Below, in pieces: positions 45,294-53,126 of a DNA stretch of 64,000 nucleotides. The position numbers and the translations under genes were made by a program. Source of the stretch: Plantibacter elymi (nom. nud.) (GTDB lineage: Bacteria; Actinomycetota; Actinomycetes; Actinomycetales; Microbacteriaceae); contig NZ_FXWJ01000005.1 of assembly GCF_900177795.1 (NCBI RefSeq), forward strand, positions 62,001 through 126,000. Direction: 5' to 3'. The notes under the pieces are model-generated. The model was not told the DNA's origin and did no database searches. It saw only the letters and a program-made list of their open reading frames with translations. The stretch's first letter is position 1; each line of letters starts with the position of its first letter.

Positions 45294-46247
45294 ATGACCA
45301 CACACACCATCGCCGTCGTCGGATCGGGGTACATGGGCGGCGGCATCGCCCAGGTGCTCGCGCTGTCCGGCGCCACCGTCCGCATCGCCGACATCTCAGA
45401 GGAGATCGCGCGCAAGAACTACGACCGCCTCATCGCCGAGGCCGAGCAGTTCGTCGCCGACGGACTCTTCCCCGCCGACGCCGTGGATCGGATCCGCGCC
45501 AACGTCTCGCCCGCCGCGTCCATCGAGGAGGCCGTCACCGGAGCCGACTTCATCGAGGAGGCCGTCCCCGAGAAGATCGAGATCAAGCACGAGACCCTCC
45601 GTCGCATCAGCGCCGCCGCTTCGCCCGACGCCATCATCGGCTCGAACACCTCGACCATCCTCATCGGTTCGCTCGCCGAGGCCGTCACGAACCCGGAGCG
45701 GTTCCTCGGCGTCCACTTCTCGAACCCGGCCCCGTTCATCCCCGGTGTCGAACTCATCCCGCACGAGACCACCGCCGATGCGGCGATCGCCACCGTCGAG
45801 GAGATCGTCGCAGCGACCGGCAAGGAGACCGCCCGCGTCAAGGACGCGACCGGCTTCGTGCTCAACCGCCTGCAGTACGCGCTGTTCCACGAGGCGACGC
45901 AGCTCGTCGAGGAGGGCGTCGCGACGCCCGAGGACATCGACACGATCGTCCGCACCACCTTCGGCTTCCGGCTCCCCGTCTTCGGTCCGTTCGCGATCGC
46001 CGACATGGCCGGACTCGACGTGTACTCGTTCTGCTACGCGTCGCTCCAGACCCGGTGGCCCGAACGGTTCGCCACCCCGGACTCCCTCAAGGAGCTCGTC
46101 GACGCCGGCAAGTTCGGCACCAAGTCGGGTGCCGGCTACCTCGACGTCCCGGCCGACCGCACCCCCGAGCTGATCGCCTATCGCAACAAGGCGTACGTCG
46201 CGATCAAACAGCTCATGGACGAGCTCGGCCCCGCGCCCATCAACTGA
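45294..46247 (+). CDS. 3-hydroxyacyl-CoA dehydrogenase-family oxidoreductase
   Basis: 317 residues. NAD motif VGSGYMGGGIAQVLALSG (8-25), EEAVPEKIEIKHE, and catalytic His in GVHFSNPAPFIPGVEL (HFSNP). C-terminal helical domain has GFVLNRLQYALFHEA. The fold is shared by carnitine and L-gulonate 3-dehydrogenases; with sugar genes around it and no CoA genes, a sugar-acid or polyol substrate is more likely than an acyl-CoA. AGGAGAG lies upstream; the gap to the previous gene is 27 bp. Confidence 0.82.
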   Translation: MTTHTIAVVGSGYMGGGIAQVLALSGATVRIADISEEIARKNYDRLIAEAEQFVADGLFPADAVDRIRANVSPAASIEEAVTGADFIEEAVPEKIEIKHETLRRISAAASPDAIIGSNTSTILIGSLAEAVTNPERFLGVHFSNPAPFIPGVELIPHETTADAAIATVEEIVAATGKETARVKDATGFVLNRLQYALFHEATQLVEEGVATPEDIDTIVRTTFGFRLPVFGPFAIADMAGLDVYSFCYASLQTRWPERFATPDSLKELVDAGKFGTKSGAGYLDVPADRTPELIAYRNKAYVAIKQLMDELGPAPIN

Positions 46248-46322
46248 GCACGGCGCCGACCGAGCGCAACGTCCGACTCGATCGGACACCGACTTCTCCA
46301 CTCCCACGCAGAAAGGCCGGCC

Positions 46323-47096
46323 ATGACCGCCACCACCTTCCCCGAATCCAAGACCGTCGTCCTCACCGGCGCAGCCTCCCCGCGCGGCATCGGTCGCGCC
46401 TCAGCCCACCACCTCGCCGAACTCGGCTGGAACATCGGGATCATCGACCTCGACGAGGCTGCGGCGCAGGCGGTCGCCGCCGAGATCGCGGAGCAGCACG
46501 GGGTGCAGGCGGCCGGCGCCGGCGCGAACGTCGCCGACGAGGCGCAGGTGCGTGCCGCGTTCGACGCGCTCGAAGCCGCCCTCCCACAGCTCGTCGCCCT
46601 CGTGAACCTCGCGGGCGTCGCCTCACCCGTGCCCTACCTCGAGGTGAGCGCCGACGAGTGGAAGCGCGTCATCGACATCAACCTCAACGGCGTCCACTAC
46701 ACGACCCGCCGTGCGGTCGAGTCGATGGTGTCGAACGGCGTCGGTCGCGTCGTCAGCCTGTCGTCCGTCTCCGCCCAGCGCGGCGGCGGCACCTTCAGCA
46801 AGACGGCCTACTCGGCGGCGAAGGCCGGCGTGATCGGCTTCACCCGCAGCGTCGCCCGCGAGCTCGGCCACGACGGCATCACGGTCAACGCCATCTCGCC
46901 CGGACCCATCGACACCGACATCATGAGCGGCACCCTCACCGAGGAACGCAAGACGGCCATGGCCGCCGACGGCGTCCTGCCCCGCATCGGCACCCCACGC
47001 GACATCGCCGCCGCCATCGCCTACCTCATCAGTGAGGACGCCGGCTTCGTCACCGGTCAGACGCTGAACGTCGACGGCGGCCTCTACATGCACTGA
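46323..47096 (+). CDS. Short-chain dehydrogenase in the tetrulose-like operon
   Basis: 257 residues, classical SDR: TGAASPRGIGRA cofactor loop, Asp in IIDLDE favouring NAD, NLAGVAS, Ser in SLSSVSAQ, YSAAKAG, and TGQTLNVDGGLYM at the end. AAAGG precedes the ATG. D-threitol dehydrogenases and many polyol dehydrogenases belong to this family, so oxidation of a C4 polyol to a ketose is plausible but not shown. Confidence 0.85.
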   Translation: MTATTFPESKTVVLTGAASPRGIGRASAHHLAELGWNIGIIDLDEAAAQAVAAEIAEQHGVQAAGAGANVADEAQVRAAFDALEAALPQLVALVNLAGVASPVPYLEVSADEWKRVIDINLNGVHYTTRRAVESMVSNGVGRVVSLSSVSAQRGGGTFSKTAYSAAKAGVIGFTRSVARELGHDGITVNAISPGPIDTDIMSGTLTEERKTAMAADGVLPRIGTPRDIAAAIAYLISEDAGFVTGQTLNVDGGLYMH

Positions 47097-47132
47097 TCCA
47101 CCACACGCACCACGAGCGAACGGAGCAGTACC

Positions 47133-47243
47133 ATGCAGCACCTCACCGGTCAGTGGACCAAGTCCCGGTTGATCTTCCTCGGTCTCGGCGTCGTCTTCGT
47201 CGGCATCGGCCTCTGGATGATCATCCCCTCGATGGTCTCCTGA
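47133..47243 (+). CDS. 36-residue single-helix membrane peptide
   Basis: Opens MQHLTGQWTKSRLIFLGLGV and ends in MIIPSMVS: one basic juxtamembrane stretch and one hydrophobic helix of about 20 residues. GGAG lies 7 nt before the ATG, and the frame has the same high GC3 as its neighbours. It sits between the SDR and the MFS gene on the same strand, 73 bp before the latter. It could be a small partner of the carrier. Downstream (47251-47268) is a run of six CAG triplets. Confidence 0.6.
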   Translation: MQHLTGQWTKSRLIFLGLGVVFVGIGLWMIIPSMVS

Positions 47244-47316
47244 CCACCGCCAGCAGCAGCAGCAGCAGTAGCGCCAGCAGCACCCACCCGCACCAGTCAT
47301 CTCAAAGGAGAGTGTC

Positions 47317-48690
47317 TTGTCCACACCCAATCCGCCGGCGATCGGATCGACCAACGATCCGGCGCTGAAGTCGGCGATCCGCAAGGCGTCGAAGCACCTC
47401 ATGCCGATGCTCGTCATCCTGTACTTCGTCGCGTTCCTGGACCGCACGAACGTCGGCTTCGCCGAGGAGGCGCTCAGCGTCGACCGCGGCATCTCGAACG
47501 GTGCCTTCGCCCTCGGCGCCGGCATCTTCTTCATCGGCTACGCGATCTTCGAGATCCCGAGCAACCTGCTGCTGAAGAAGTTCGGCGCCCGGTTCTGGCT
47601 CGCCCGCATCGCGGTGACCTGGGGCATCGTCGCCGCAGCCTTCGCGTTCACCACGAACGACACGATGTTCATCGTCCTGCGCTTCCTGCTCGGCGTGACC
47701 GAGGCCGGGCTCTTCCCCGGCGTCATCATGTTCCTGTCGGAGTGGTTCCCGAACAAGGTCCGCGTCCAGATGTTCTCGATCTTCTACCTGGCGCAGCCGT
47801 TCTCGCAGATGCTCGGCGCCCCGCTGAGTGGTGGCCTCATCAGCTTCGGTGACGCCCTGACCCCGTGGCACGGCTGGCAGGTGATGTTCTTCGCCGAGGG
47901 CATGCTGGCGATCCTGGCCGGGTTCGCAGCGCTGTACTTCCTCACCAACTCGCCACAACAGGCGAAGTGGCTGGACCAACAGGAGAAGGACTCGTTGACG
48001 GCCGCGATGGAACGCGAGGACACCGTCCGGCAGTCGGACGGCCCGACCGGTATCGCCAAGGCGATGACGAGTTGGAAGGTGTGGTACTTCACCATCATCT
48101 ACTTCTGCCTGCAGATCGCGGTGTACGGCACGACGTTCTACCTCCCGCAGCAGGTGTCGAACCTCATCGGTCAGGACGTCGGCTGGCAGGTCGGTCTCGT
48201 GGCGGCCATCCCGTGGCTTGTGGGTCTGTTCGCCTGCTACTACGTGGGGCGGAACGCGAACACGGTCGTCCGTCGTCGCACCTGGGGAACGATGTTCTAC
48301 CTCTCCACCGGCGTCTTCATCCTGGCCTCGGCCTGGGCCGGCGCGAACAACCAGCCGATCCTCGGCATCCTGTTCATCACCATCGCGGTGGCGAGCTTCC
48401 TCTCGGTCGGGCCGATCACGTGGGCCTACCCGACGGCGTTCCTCACCGGAACGGCTGCAGCGGCGGGCATCGGCCTCATCAACTCGCTCGGTAACCTCGG
48501 TGGCTTCGTCGCCCCGATCATGCGCACCGGCATCAACGAGAGCGTCCCGACCGACAGCGGCGTGTGGGGCGTGGTCTCGCTCGGGGTGTTCGCGTTCCTC
48601 GCAGCCGCGATGCTCTACTGCACCCGGTTCTTCCGTGGGGCGAAGGCGGACGAACTGCTGGAGACGACGGCGAACCGCACGGCGCACTAG
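47317..48690 (+). CDS. MFS transporter, anion:cation symporter (tartrate/sugar-acid) type
   Basis: 457 residues, 12 helices. FLDRTNVGFAEEAL in helix 1 and GYAIFEIPSNLLLKKFGAR (motif A region) are typical of the ACS group (ExuT, GudP, TtuB), which import sugar acids or related small anions with protons; NVGFA resembles TtuB members. Start is TTG at 47317 with AAAGGAG 6 nt upstream, an unusual start codon. Last gene of the + arm; a perfect palindrome follows as terminator. Confidence 0.85.
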   Translation: MSTPNPPAIGSTNDPALKSAIRKASKHLMPMLVILYFVAFLDRTNVGFAEEALSVDRGISNGAFALGAGIFFIGYAIFEIPSNLLLKKFGARFWLARIAVTWGIVAAAFAFTTNDTMFIVLRFLLGVTEAGLFPGVIMFLSEWFPNKVRVQMFSIFYLAQPFSQMLGAPLSGGLISFGDALTPWHGWQVMFFAEGMLAILAGFAALYFLTNSPQQAKWLDQQEKDSLTAAMEREDTVRQSDGPTGIAKAMTSWKVWYFTIIYFCLQIAVYGTTFYLPQQVSNLIGQDVGWQVGLVAAIPWLVGLFACYYVGRNANTVVRRRTWGTMFYLSTGVFILASAWAGANNQPILGILFITIAVASFLSVGPITWAYPTAFLTGTAAAAGIGLINSLGNLGGFVAPIMRTGINESVPTDSGVWGVVSLGVFAFLAAAMLYCTRFFRGAKADELLETTANRTAH

Positions 48691-48746
48691 TCACGACGCA
48701 ACACCCGGACGGGGTCGATCGCTCAGGCGGTCGGCCCCGTTCTGCG

Positions 48747-48843
48747 CCCTTCGACAGGCTCAGGGACCGGAGGAGGGCGGCTCGGGGACCGAAGCTGGGC
48801 GGCTCGGGGACCGGAGGACTCGGTCCCTGAGCCTGTCGAAGGG
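48747..48843. repeat. Perfect family C palindrome between convergent operons
   Basis: CCCTTCGACAGGCTCAGGG begins the left arm at 48747 and its complement ends at 48843; the arms match over 23 bp with a 51-nt spacer that holds two further GGCTCGGGGACCG units. It lies between the MFS stop and the GntR stop, so it would terminate both transcripts. Confidence 0.85.
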
Positions 48844-48847
48844 CGGC

Positions 48848-49561
48848 TCAGTGCTCGGCGTCGCTGCGGGCGCGGGTGCGCACGAGCTCGATGTGCGAGC
48901 GCATGGCCGCCGCGGCGGCCTCGGGGCCGTCGGAGAACGCGTCGAGGATGGCGCGGTGCTCGACGACCGCCTGGTCGGCGTCGGTGACACCCGTCTCGAC
49001 CGTCTGGCGCATGCGGTGCACGCGGGTGGAGATGCCCTCGGACATGTCGAGGAGGAACGGGTTGCGGGTGCCCTCGAAGATGAGGTGGTGGAAGTTCCAG
49101 TCCACCGCGAAGTACTCGCGGAGGAGTGCGACGGGGATCTCGCCGGCCGACGTAGCGGCGCGGACCCTGGCGGTCATCTCGACGTGCTGCTCAAGGGCGA
49201 CCTCGAGGGCCGGAACGAGCTCGTCGGCATGGGCGGCGGCCAGCGCGGTGGCACCGCTCTCGAGCACGATGCGGGCGTCGAACAGCGACTCGAGCTGGTC
49301 GTCGGCGAGCGGCGGTGCCACCCGGTAGCCCTTGTGGGTGACCCGGGTGACGAGCCCGGTGCGCTCGAGCTGGACGAGTGCCTCGCGGACCGGCGTCGGC
49401 GAGACGTCGAGATCGCGGGCGATGGCGTCGATCGACAGGCGGGCACCCGGTTCGATGCCGGAGCTCAAGAGCATGTCGAGCACCAGCTCGTAGACGCGGT
49501 CGCGGAGACCGCGGCGCTCGAGCGAGGAGGAGGCGCCGAGTGGGAAGACGGCATCAACCAC
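48848..49561 (-). CDS. GntR regulator, FCD type, of the tetrulose-like locus
   Basis: 237 residues. GntR winged helix (LSIDAIARDLDVSPTPVREA) and FCD helical domain with ligand residues in DWNFHHLIFEGTRN and EHRAILDAF. I chose the GTG at 49561, which has GGAGG 5 nt upstream, over the GTG at 49597, which has none; in both cases the domain is complete. Last gene of the leftward arm, so it is probably autoregulated from the palindrome at 52863 and also acts at 44249. Inducer likely a sugar phosphate or sugar acid. Confidence 0.85.
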   Translation of the reverse strand: MVDAVFPLGASSSLERRGLRDRVYELVLDMLLSSGIEPGARLSIDAIARDLDVSPTPVREALVQLERTGLVTRVTHKGYRVAPPLADDQLESLFDARIVLESGATALAAAHADELVPALEVALEQHVEMTARVRAATSAGEIPVALLREYFAVDWNFHHLIFEGTRNPFLLDMSEGISTRVHRMRQTVETGVTDADQAVVEHRAILDAFSDGPEAAAAAMRSHIELVRTRARSDAEH

Positions 49562-49663
49562 GGCAGCCTCCGAAGGGTGTGCTCGAGGCGTCGTCACGGA
49601 GGGGAACCTCCGGTCGAGCGGCCGCGATGATCGTCGAGGACCAGTTTACGGGGCCTCCAGGCG

Positions 49664-50467
49664 TCATCGCGGCAGGTCGGAGCCCGCGCGGTCGAGGCCG
49701 TCCACCTCGTCGAGCACCAGCGAGAGGGCAGCCGGATCGTGGGCGAAGCGGCCGAGGAAGACCCCGTCGACCGCGTCGCCGATCGTCGTGAGTAGGCCGG
49801 GTCCGGCGCTCCCGCCGTAGATGACGGCCGACGAGGTGTCGACCAGACCCCTTGTGGCGAGGACGTCGAGGTGGCCGCGCAGCCGGAGGCACACCGCGCG
49901 GATGTGGGCTGGACTCGCGGCTTCGGTGGCGCCGATGGCCCAGTGCGGTTCGTAGGCGACGATGATGCGGCCCACGATCCCGGCACCGACCGCCCCTGCC
50001 AGGGCGTCGTCGAGCTGTGCGACGCACTCCGCGGCCGCCACCTCGGCGTATCCGTGCTCGGCCTCCCCGATGCACAGCACCGGCGCGAGCCTGTTGCGGA
50101 GCGCGGCGGTCGTCTTCGCGCGGACGACGTCGGGCGTCTCGCCGAACAGTCGGCGTCGCTCGGCGTGCCCGACCTCGACGACCTCGCAGCCGACCTCGCG
50201 GAGCTCGGCGCCGCTCACCTCGCCGGTGAACGCCCCGGCGTCCTCGGTCGCGAGGTCCTGAGCCCCCACGGCTGCGACGCCGCGGAGTCGCTCCACCGCG
50301 CCGATCACCGAGAGGTATCCGGGGATGACGAACAGCTCCGCAGCGCCGGATCGGAGTGCGTGGTGCTCGGCCGACACCCCCGCGACGACCGAGCACCAGT
50401 CGAGCGTCTGCGCGTGCCCGAAGTACATCTTCAGGCTCACGCCGACGAGTCTGGGACGTCCTGACAT
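49664..50467 (-). CDS. Triosephosphate isomerase homologue (candidate tetrulose-phosphate isomerase)
   Basis: 267 residues. TIM catalytic residues are all present: Lys13 in VSLKMYF (usually NxK), His101 in EVGHAERRRLFGE, Glu173 in VAYEPHWAIG; phosphate loop IYGGSAGPG. It differs from housekeeping TpiA in many places and sits with RpiB- and DhaK-like genes, the trio known from erythritol/threitol pathways, where the TIM homologue (EryH/LerI) isomerises L-erythrulose-1-phosphate. The start overlaps the RpiB stop (TGATG). Confidence 0.82.
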   Translation of the reverse strand: MSGRPRLVGVSLKMYFGHAQTLDWCSVVAGVSAEHHALRSGAAELFVIPGYLSVIGAVERLRGVAAVGAQDLATEDAGAFTGEVSGAELREVGCEVVEVGHAERRRLFGETPDVVRAKTTAALRNRLAPVLCIGEAEHGYAEVAAAECVAQLDDALAGAVGAGIVGRIIVAYEPHWAIGATEAASPAHIRAVCLRLRGHLDVLATRGLVDTSSAVIYGGSAGPGLLTTIGDAVDGVFLGRFAHDPAALSLVLDEVDGLDRAGSDLPR

Positions 50468-50928
50468 CAGGACGCTTCGTACGCGCTGATCTCCTGCACC
50501 TTGTCGTTCGACGCGCTCGAGGCGTCGAACTCGTAGGTGAGCCACTCGCGCACGTTGCGGCGGGCGAGTTCGATGCCGACGACCCGCTGGCCCATGCAGA
50601 GCACCTGGGCGTCGTTCGAGAGCACCCCGCGTTCGACGGAGAAGCCGTCATGCGCGGTGACGGCTCGGATGCCCTGGACCTTGTTCGCCGCGATCGCGAC
50701 GCCGAGGCCCGTGCCGCAGATGAGCAGTGCGCGGTCGGCCTCGCCGCGGGCGACGATCTCGGCAGCGGTCACCGCGACGGTCGGGTAGTTGGTGTGGCCG
50801 TCGGCGTCGACCCCGACGTCGACCACTGAGGCGACCAGGTCGCTCGCCTCGAGGTCGCGCTTGAGGATCTCCTTGTAGTCGTAGCCGGCGTCATCGGAGC
50901 CGATGACGATTCGCCAGGTGCGGGTCAT
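50467..50928 (-). CDS. RpiB-family isomerase (candidate erythrulose-4-phosphate isomerase)
   Basis: 153 residues, RpiB/LacAB family. [10 protein letters not shown] opens the active site (DDAG in place of DHAG), Cys71 in [16 protein letters not shown] is the general base, and [11 protein letters not shown] matches the phosphate region. In erythritol and threitol catabolism an RpiB homologue (EryI/DerI) converts D-erythrulose-4-phosphate to D-erythrose-4-phosphate, which fits the gene set. AAAGG precedes the ATG. Confidence 0.82.
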   Translation of the reverse strand: MTRTWRIVIGSDDAGYDYKEILKRDLEASDLVASVVDVGVDADGHTNYPTVAVTAAEIVARGEADRALLICGTGLGVAIAANKVQGIRAVTAHDGFSVERGVLSNDAQVLCMGQRVVGIELARRNVREWLTYEFDASSASNDKVQEISAYEAS

Positions 50929-50946
50929 GGTGTGCCTTTCGTGGTT

Positions 50947-51060
50947 GGCCCTTCGACAAGCTCAGGGACCGGGGTGTCGCTTCAGGGACGGAGATGTCGC
51001 TTCAGGGAGCGGGGTGTCTGTTCAGGGAGCGGGGTGTCTGTTCAGGGAGCGGAGTGTCTG
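50947..51060. repeat. Family C repeat with a 20-bp tandem array
   Basis: CCCTTCGACAAGCTCAGGG-type element followed by five exact-period 20-bp units from 50961 to 51060 (consensus TTCAGGGAGCGGGGTGTCTG). It fills the gap between the kinase and RpiB genes on the minus strand. Confidence 0.88.
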
Positions 51061-51075
51061 TCGGTGGAGCGGGCG

Positions 51076-52806
51076 TCAGCGCTCGGCGAGCAGGGTGCCG
51101 ACACGCTCGACGATGAGGGCGAGGGAGACGGCTCCGGGGTCCTCGACGCCGACGGCCTTCGAGCCGTGCGAGCGGGCTCGGCCCATGCCGGGCATGAGAC
51201 CGGCCGTGTCGTGTGCCGCGGTGGTGGCCGCTGCCGCCGCCGTGGTCCAGGCGGTCGAGAGGTCGTCGCCGGCGGTGACGCGCTCGGCGAGCGTGTCGGC
51301 GAACGGGACGAGGGCGTCGACGAGCGTCTTGTCGCCGACGGAGGCCTTGCCATAGCGCATGACGGCGTCCTTCGCTGCGGTCACGCCCTCGCTCACGGCG
51401 GTGGCGGTCGGGCGCTCGGCGTCGCCGAGGCGCTCGCCGAGGGTGCGGAGCATGACGCCCCACAGGGCGCCCGAGGTGCCACCGGCGCGGTCCGACCAGG
51501 CGTCGCCCGAGCGGTCGAGGACGGTCGCCACGCCGGCCCCGGCCTCGCGCAGGCGCTCGGCCTCGGCGGCGGCGGCGGTCGCCCCGCGGTCCATGCCGAT
51601 GCCGTGGTCGCCGTCGCCGACGATGGCGTCGAGGCGTCCCAGCTCGTCCGCGTGTTCCGCAAGCAGCTCGTGGATCGCGGAGATCGCGGCGGCAACCACG
51701 GCCGCCGACTCCTGCGACTCGGGCGAGGCGTCCGGGACCACGAAGGCGACGTCCTCGGTGTCGTCGGCAGCGACAGTCTCGAGTGCGCCGGAGTCGACGG
51801 CGCCCGTGCGGAACGCGGGCGTGTCCGCAGCAGCACTCCACAGTCGCTCCAGCTCCTCGTCCACCCAGAGCAGGGTGAGTGAGACGCCGGCCATGTCGAA
51901 GCTCGTGCAGAACTCACCGACCTGCGGGTCGACGAGGGTGATCCCGGCGTCCTCCAGCAGGGAGGCGATGCGGTCGTAGACGACGAACAGCTCCTCCGAC
52001 TTCACGGAGCCGAGGCCGTTGAGGATCGGGACGACGCGTGCGCCGTTCGGCGTGATGCCCTCCGGGATCTCGGCCTCGTTCAGGAGGTGGTGCACGAACA
52101 ACTCCGCCAATCCGTCCGCGGAGGGGATGTCGGTCTCGTCGATACCGGGCTCGCCGTGGATGCCGAGCCCGACGGCCATCCGTCCCTCCGGTACGGAGAA
52201 CAACGGTTCGTCGGCACCGGGCAGCGTGCACCCGGAGAACGCGACGCCCATCGAACGGGTCCGGGCGTTGGCGAGGATCGCCACGCGCTCGACGTCGTCG
52301 ATGGAGTACCCACCAGCGGCAGCGCCGCCCGCGACCTTGAAGACGGTGAGGTCGCCCGCGATCCCGCGCCGCTTCTCGAGTTCGGTGGGCGGGGCGCTGA
52401 AGATGTCGTCGGTCACGGTGACGGTGCGGCAGTCGATGCCGTCGGCGCGCACGGCGTCCTGGGCGGCGGTGAAGTGCAAGACGTCGCCGGCGTAGTTGCC
52501 GTAGCTGAGGAGGACACCCCGTCCCTGTTCGCTCGCGCGGACGACGCTCTCCACCTGGTGTGCCGACGGTGAGGCGAAGAGGTTGCCCATGGCCGCACCG
52601 TGGGCGAGTCCCGGTCCGACGAGGCCGGCGAAAGCGGGGTAGTGCCCGGATCCGCCACCGATCACGAGGGCGACCTCCGGTTCCGCGGACTTCGTGGAGC
52701 GCGACACCCCGCCGGAGACCTTGCGTACCCAGCGTCCGTTGGCTCGGACGAAGCCGTCCACCATCTCATCCGCGAAGTCGGCCGGTCGGTTCCAGAGCCT
52801 GGTCAT
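51076..52806 (-). CDS. DhaK-DhaL single-chain ketose kinase (candidate erythrulose kinase)
   Basis: 576 residues. DhaK part (about 1-335): GGGSGHYPAFAG and His217 in GIHGEPG, the residue that binds the ketone covalently. DhaL part (about 360-576): GDGDHGIGMDRG, the Mg-ATP aspartates, and GGTSGALWG. A DhaK-DhaL fusion uses ATP directly. In threitol/erythritol pathways this family phosphorylates erythrulose (LerK, DerK). ATG at 52806 has GAGGAG 6 nt upstream. First gene of the leftward arm, with the shared palindrome 57 bp upstream. Confidence 0.88.
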   Translation of the reverse strand: MTRLWNRPADFADEMVDGFVRANGRWVRKVSGGVSRSTKSAEPEVALVIGGGSGHYPAFAGLVGPGLAHGAAMGNLFASPSAHQVESVVRASEQGRGVLLSYGNYAGDVLHFTAAQDAVRADGIDCRTVTVTDDIFSAPPTELEKRRGIAGDLTVFKVAGGAAAGGYSIDDVERVAILANARTRSMGVAFSGCTLPGADEPLFSVPEGRMAVGLGIHGEPGIDETDIPSADGLAELFVHHLLNEAEIPEGITPNGARVVPILNGLGSVKSEELFVVYDRIASLLEDAGITLVDPQVGEFCTSFDMAGVSLTLLWVDEELERLWSAAADTPAFRTGAVDSGALETVAADDTEDVAFVVPDASPESQESAAVVAAAISAIHELLAEHADELGRLDAIVGDGDHGIGMDRGATAAAAEAERLREAGAGVATVLDRSGDAWSDRAGGTSGALWGVMLRTLGERLGDAERPTATAVSEGVTAAKDAVMRYGKASVGDKTLVDALVPFADTLAERVTAGDDLSTAWTTAAAAATTAAHDTAGLMPGMGRARSHGSKAVGVEDPGAVSLALIVERVGTLLAER

Positions 52807-52862
52807 CTGCATCTCCTCGTCATCGAGTCCGTCGATCCGGCGCAAGCCGGCACATCGCGATA

Positions 52863-52874
52863 ATCCTATAGGAT
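52863..52874. promoter_or_regulatory. Operator before the leftward arm of the tetrulose-like locus
   Basis: ATCCTATAGGAT, a perfect 12-bp palindrome, 57 bp before the kinase ATG. Its core TCCTATAGGA is identical to 44249-44258. The same element overlaps a plausible -10 region (TAGGAT). Confidence 0.7.
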
Positions 52875-52902
52875 ATTGGAACCGACCGGAACCCTGGCAG
52901 TG

Positions 52903-52984
52903 CCCCAACTCAGGACCGCTGCGGCGTGTCGCCGTCTGACCGGGGGCCAGAGCCACGACGCGCCGCGCCGATCCTGAGTTGGGG
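52903..52984. repeat. Long-arm inverted repeat
   Basis: CCCCAACTCAGGACCG (52903-52918) and CGATCCTGAGTTGGGG (52969-52984) pair over 16 bp with one mismatch, enclosing 50 nt. Built like family B but with unrelated arms; no second copy was noticed here. Confidence 0.7.
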
Positions 52985-53057
52985 GAAGCGACAGGCAGGT
53001 GGGGAAGGCGCCGGGTGGAGGAGCAGGACGGGAGCGAAGCAGGGACGTCCGTCCAGG

Positions 53058-53113
53058 CGGCTGAACCTGCCGAGGTGCGTGTGGGGGAGACACGGCCCCG
53101 GCAGGTTCGGCCG
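53058..53113 (-). terminator. Hairpin after the GNAT gene
   Basis: CGGCTGAACCTGCCG (53058-53072) and CGGCAGGTTCGGCCG (53099-53113) pair with one mismatch, 14 bp past the GNAT stop. Confidence 0.6.
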
Positions 53114-53126
53114 CCCGGACGGGCGA

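Larger units (their letters stand above)
52807..53126. other. 320-bp gene-free region with operator, inverted repeat and terminator
   Basis: Contains the leader of the kinase gene, the 52863 operator, an 82-bp inverted repeat (52903-52984) and the terminator of the GNAT gene (53058-53113). No open frame with coding character was found. Confidence 0.7.

Noticed and set aside
44264-47035. 923-codon frame overlapping three metabolic genes
   Set aside because: Arg/His/Pro-rich shadow of the isomerase, dehydrogenase and SDR genes in another frame.
47251-47268. CAG triplet run as a functional microsatellite
   Set aside because: Only six triplets in a short intergenic spacer; could be chance in GC-rich DNA.
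50961-51060. CRISPR array
   Set aside because: Units are contiguous 20-bp tandem copies without unique spacers and there are no cas genes; the same holds for the 18- and 22-bp arrays.
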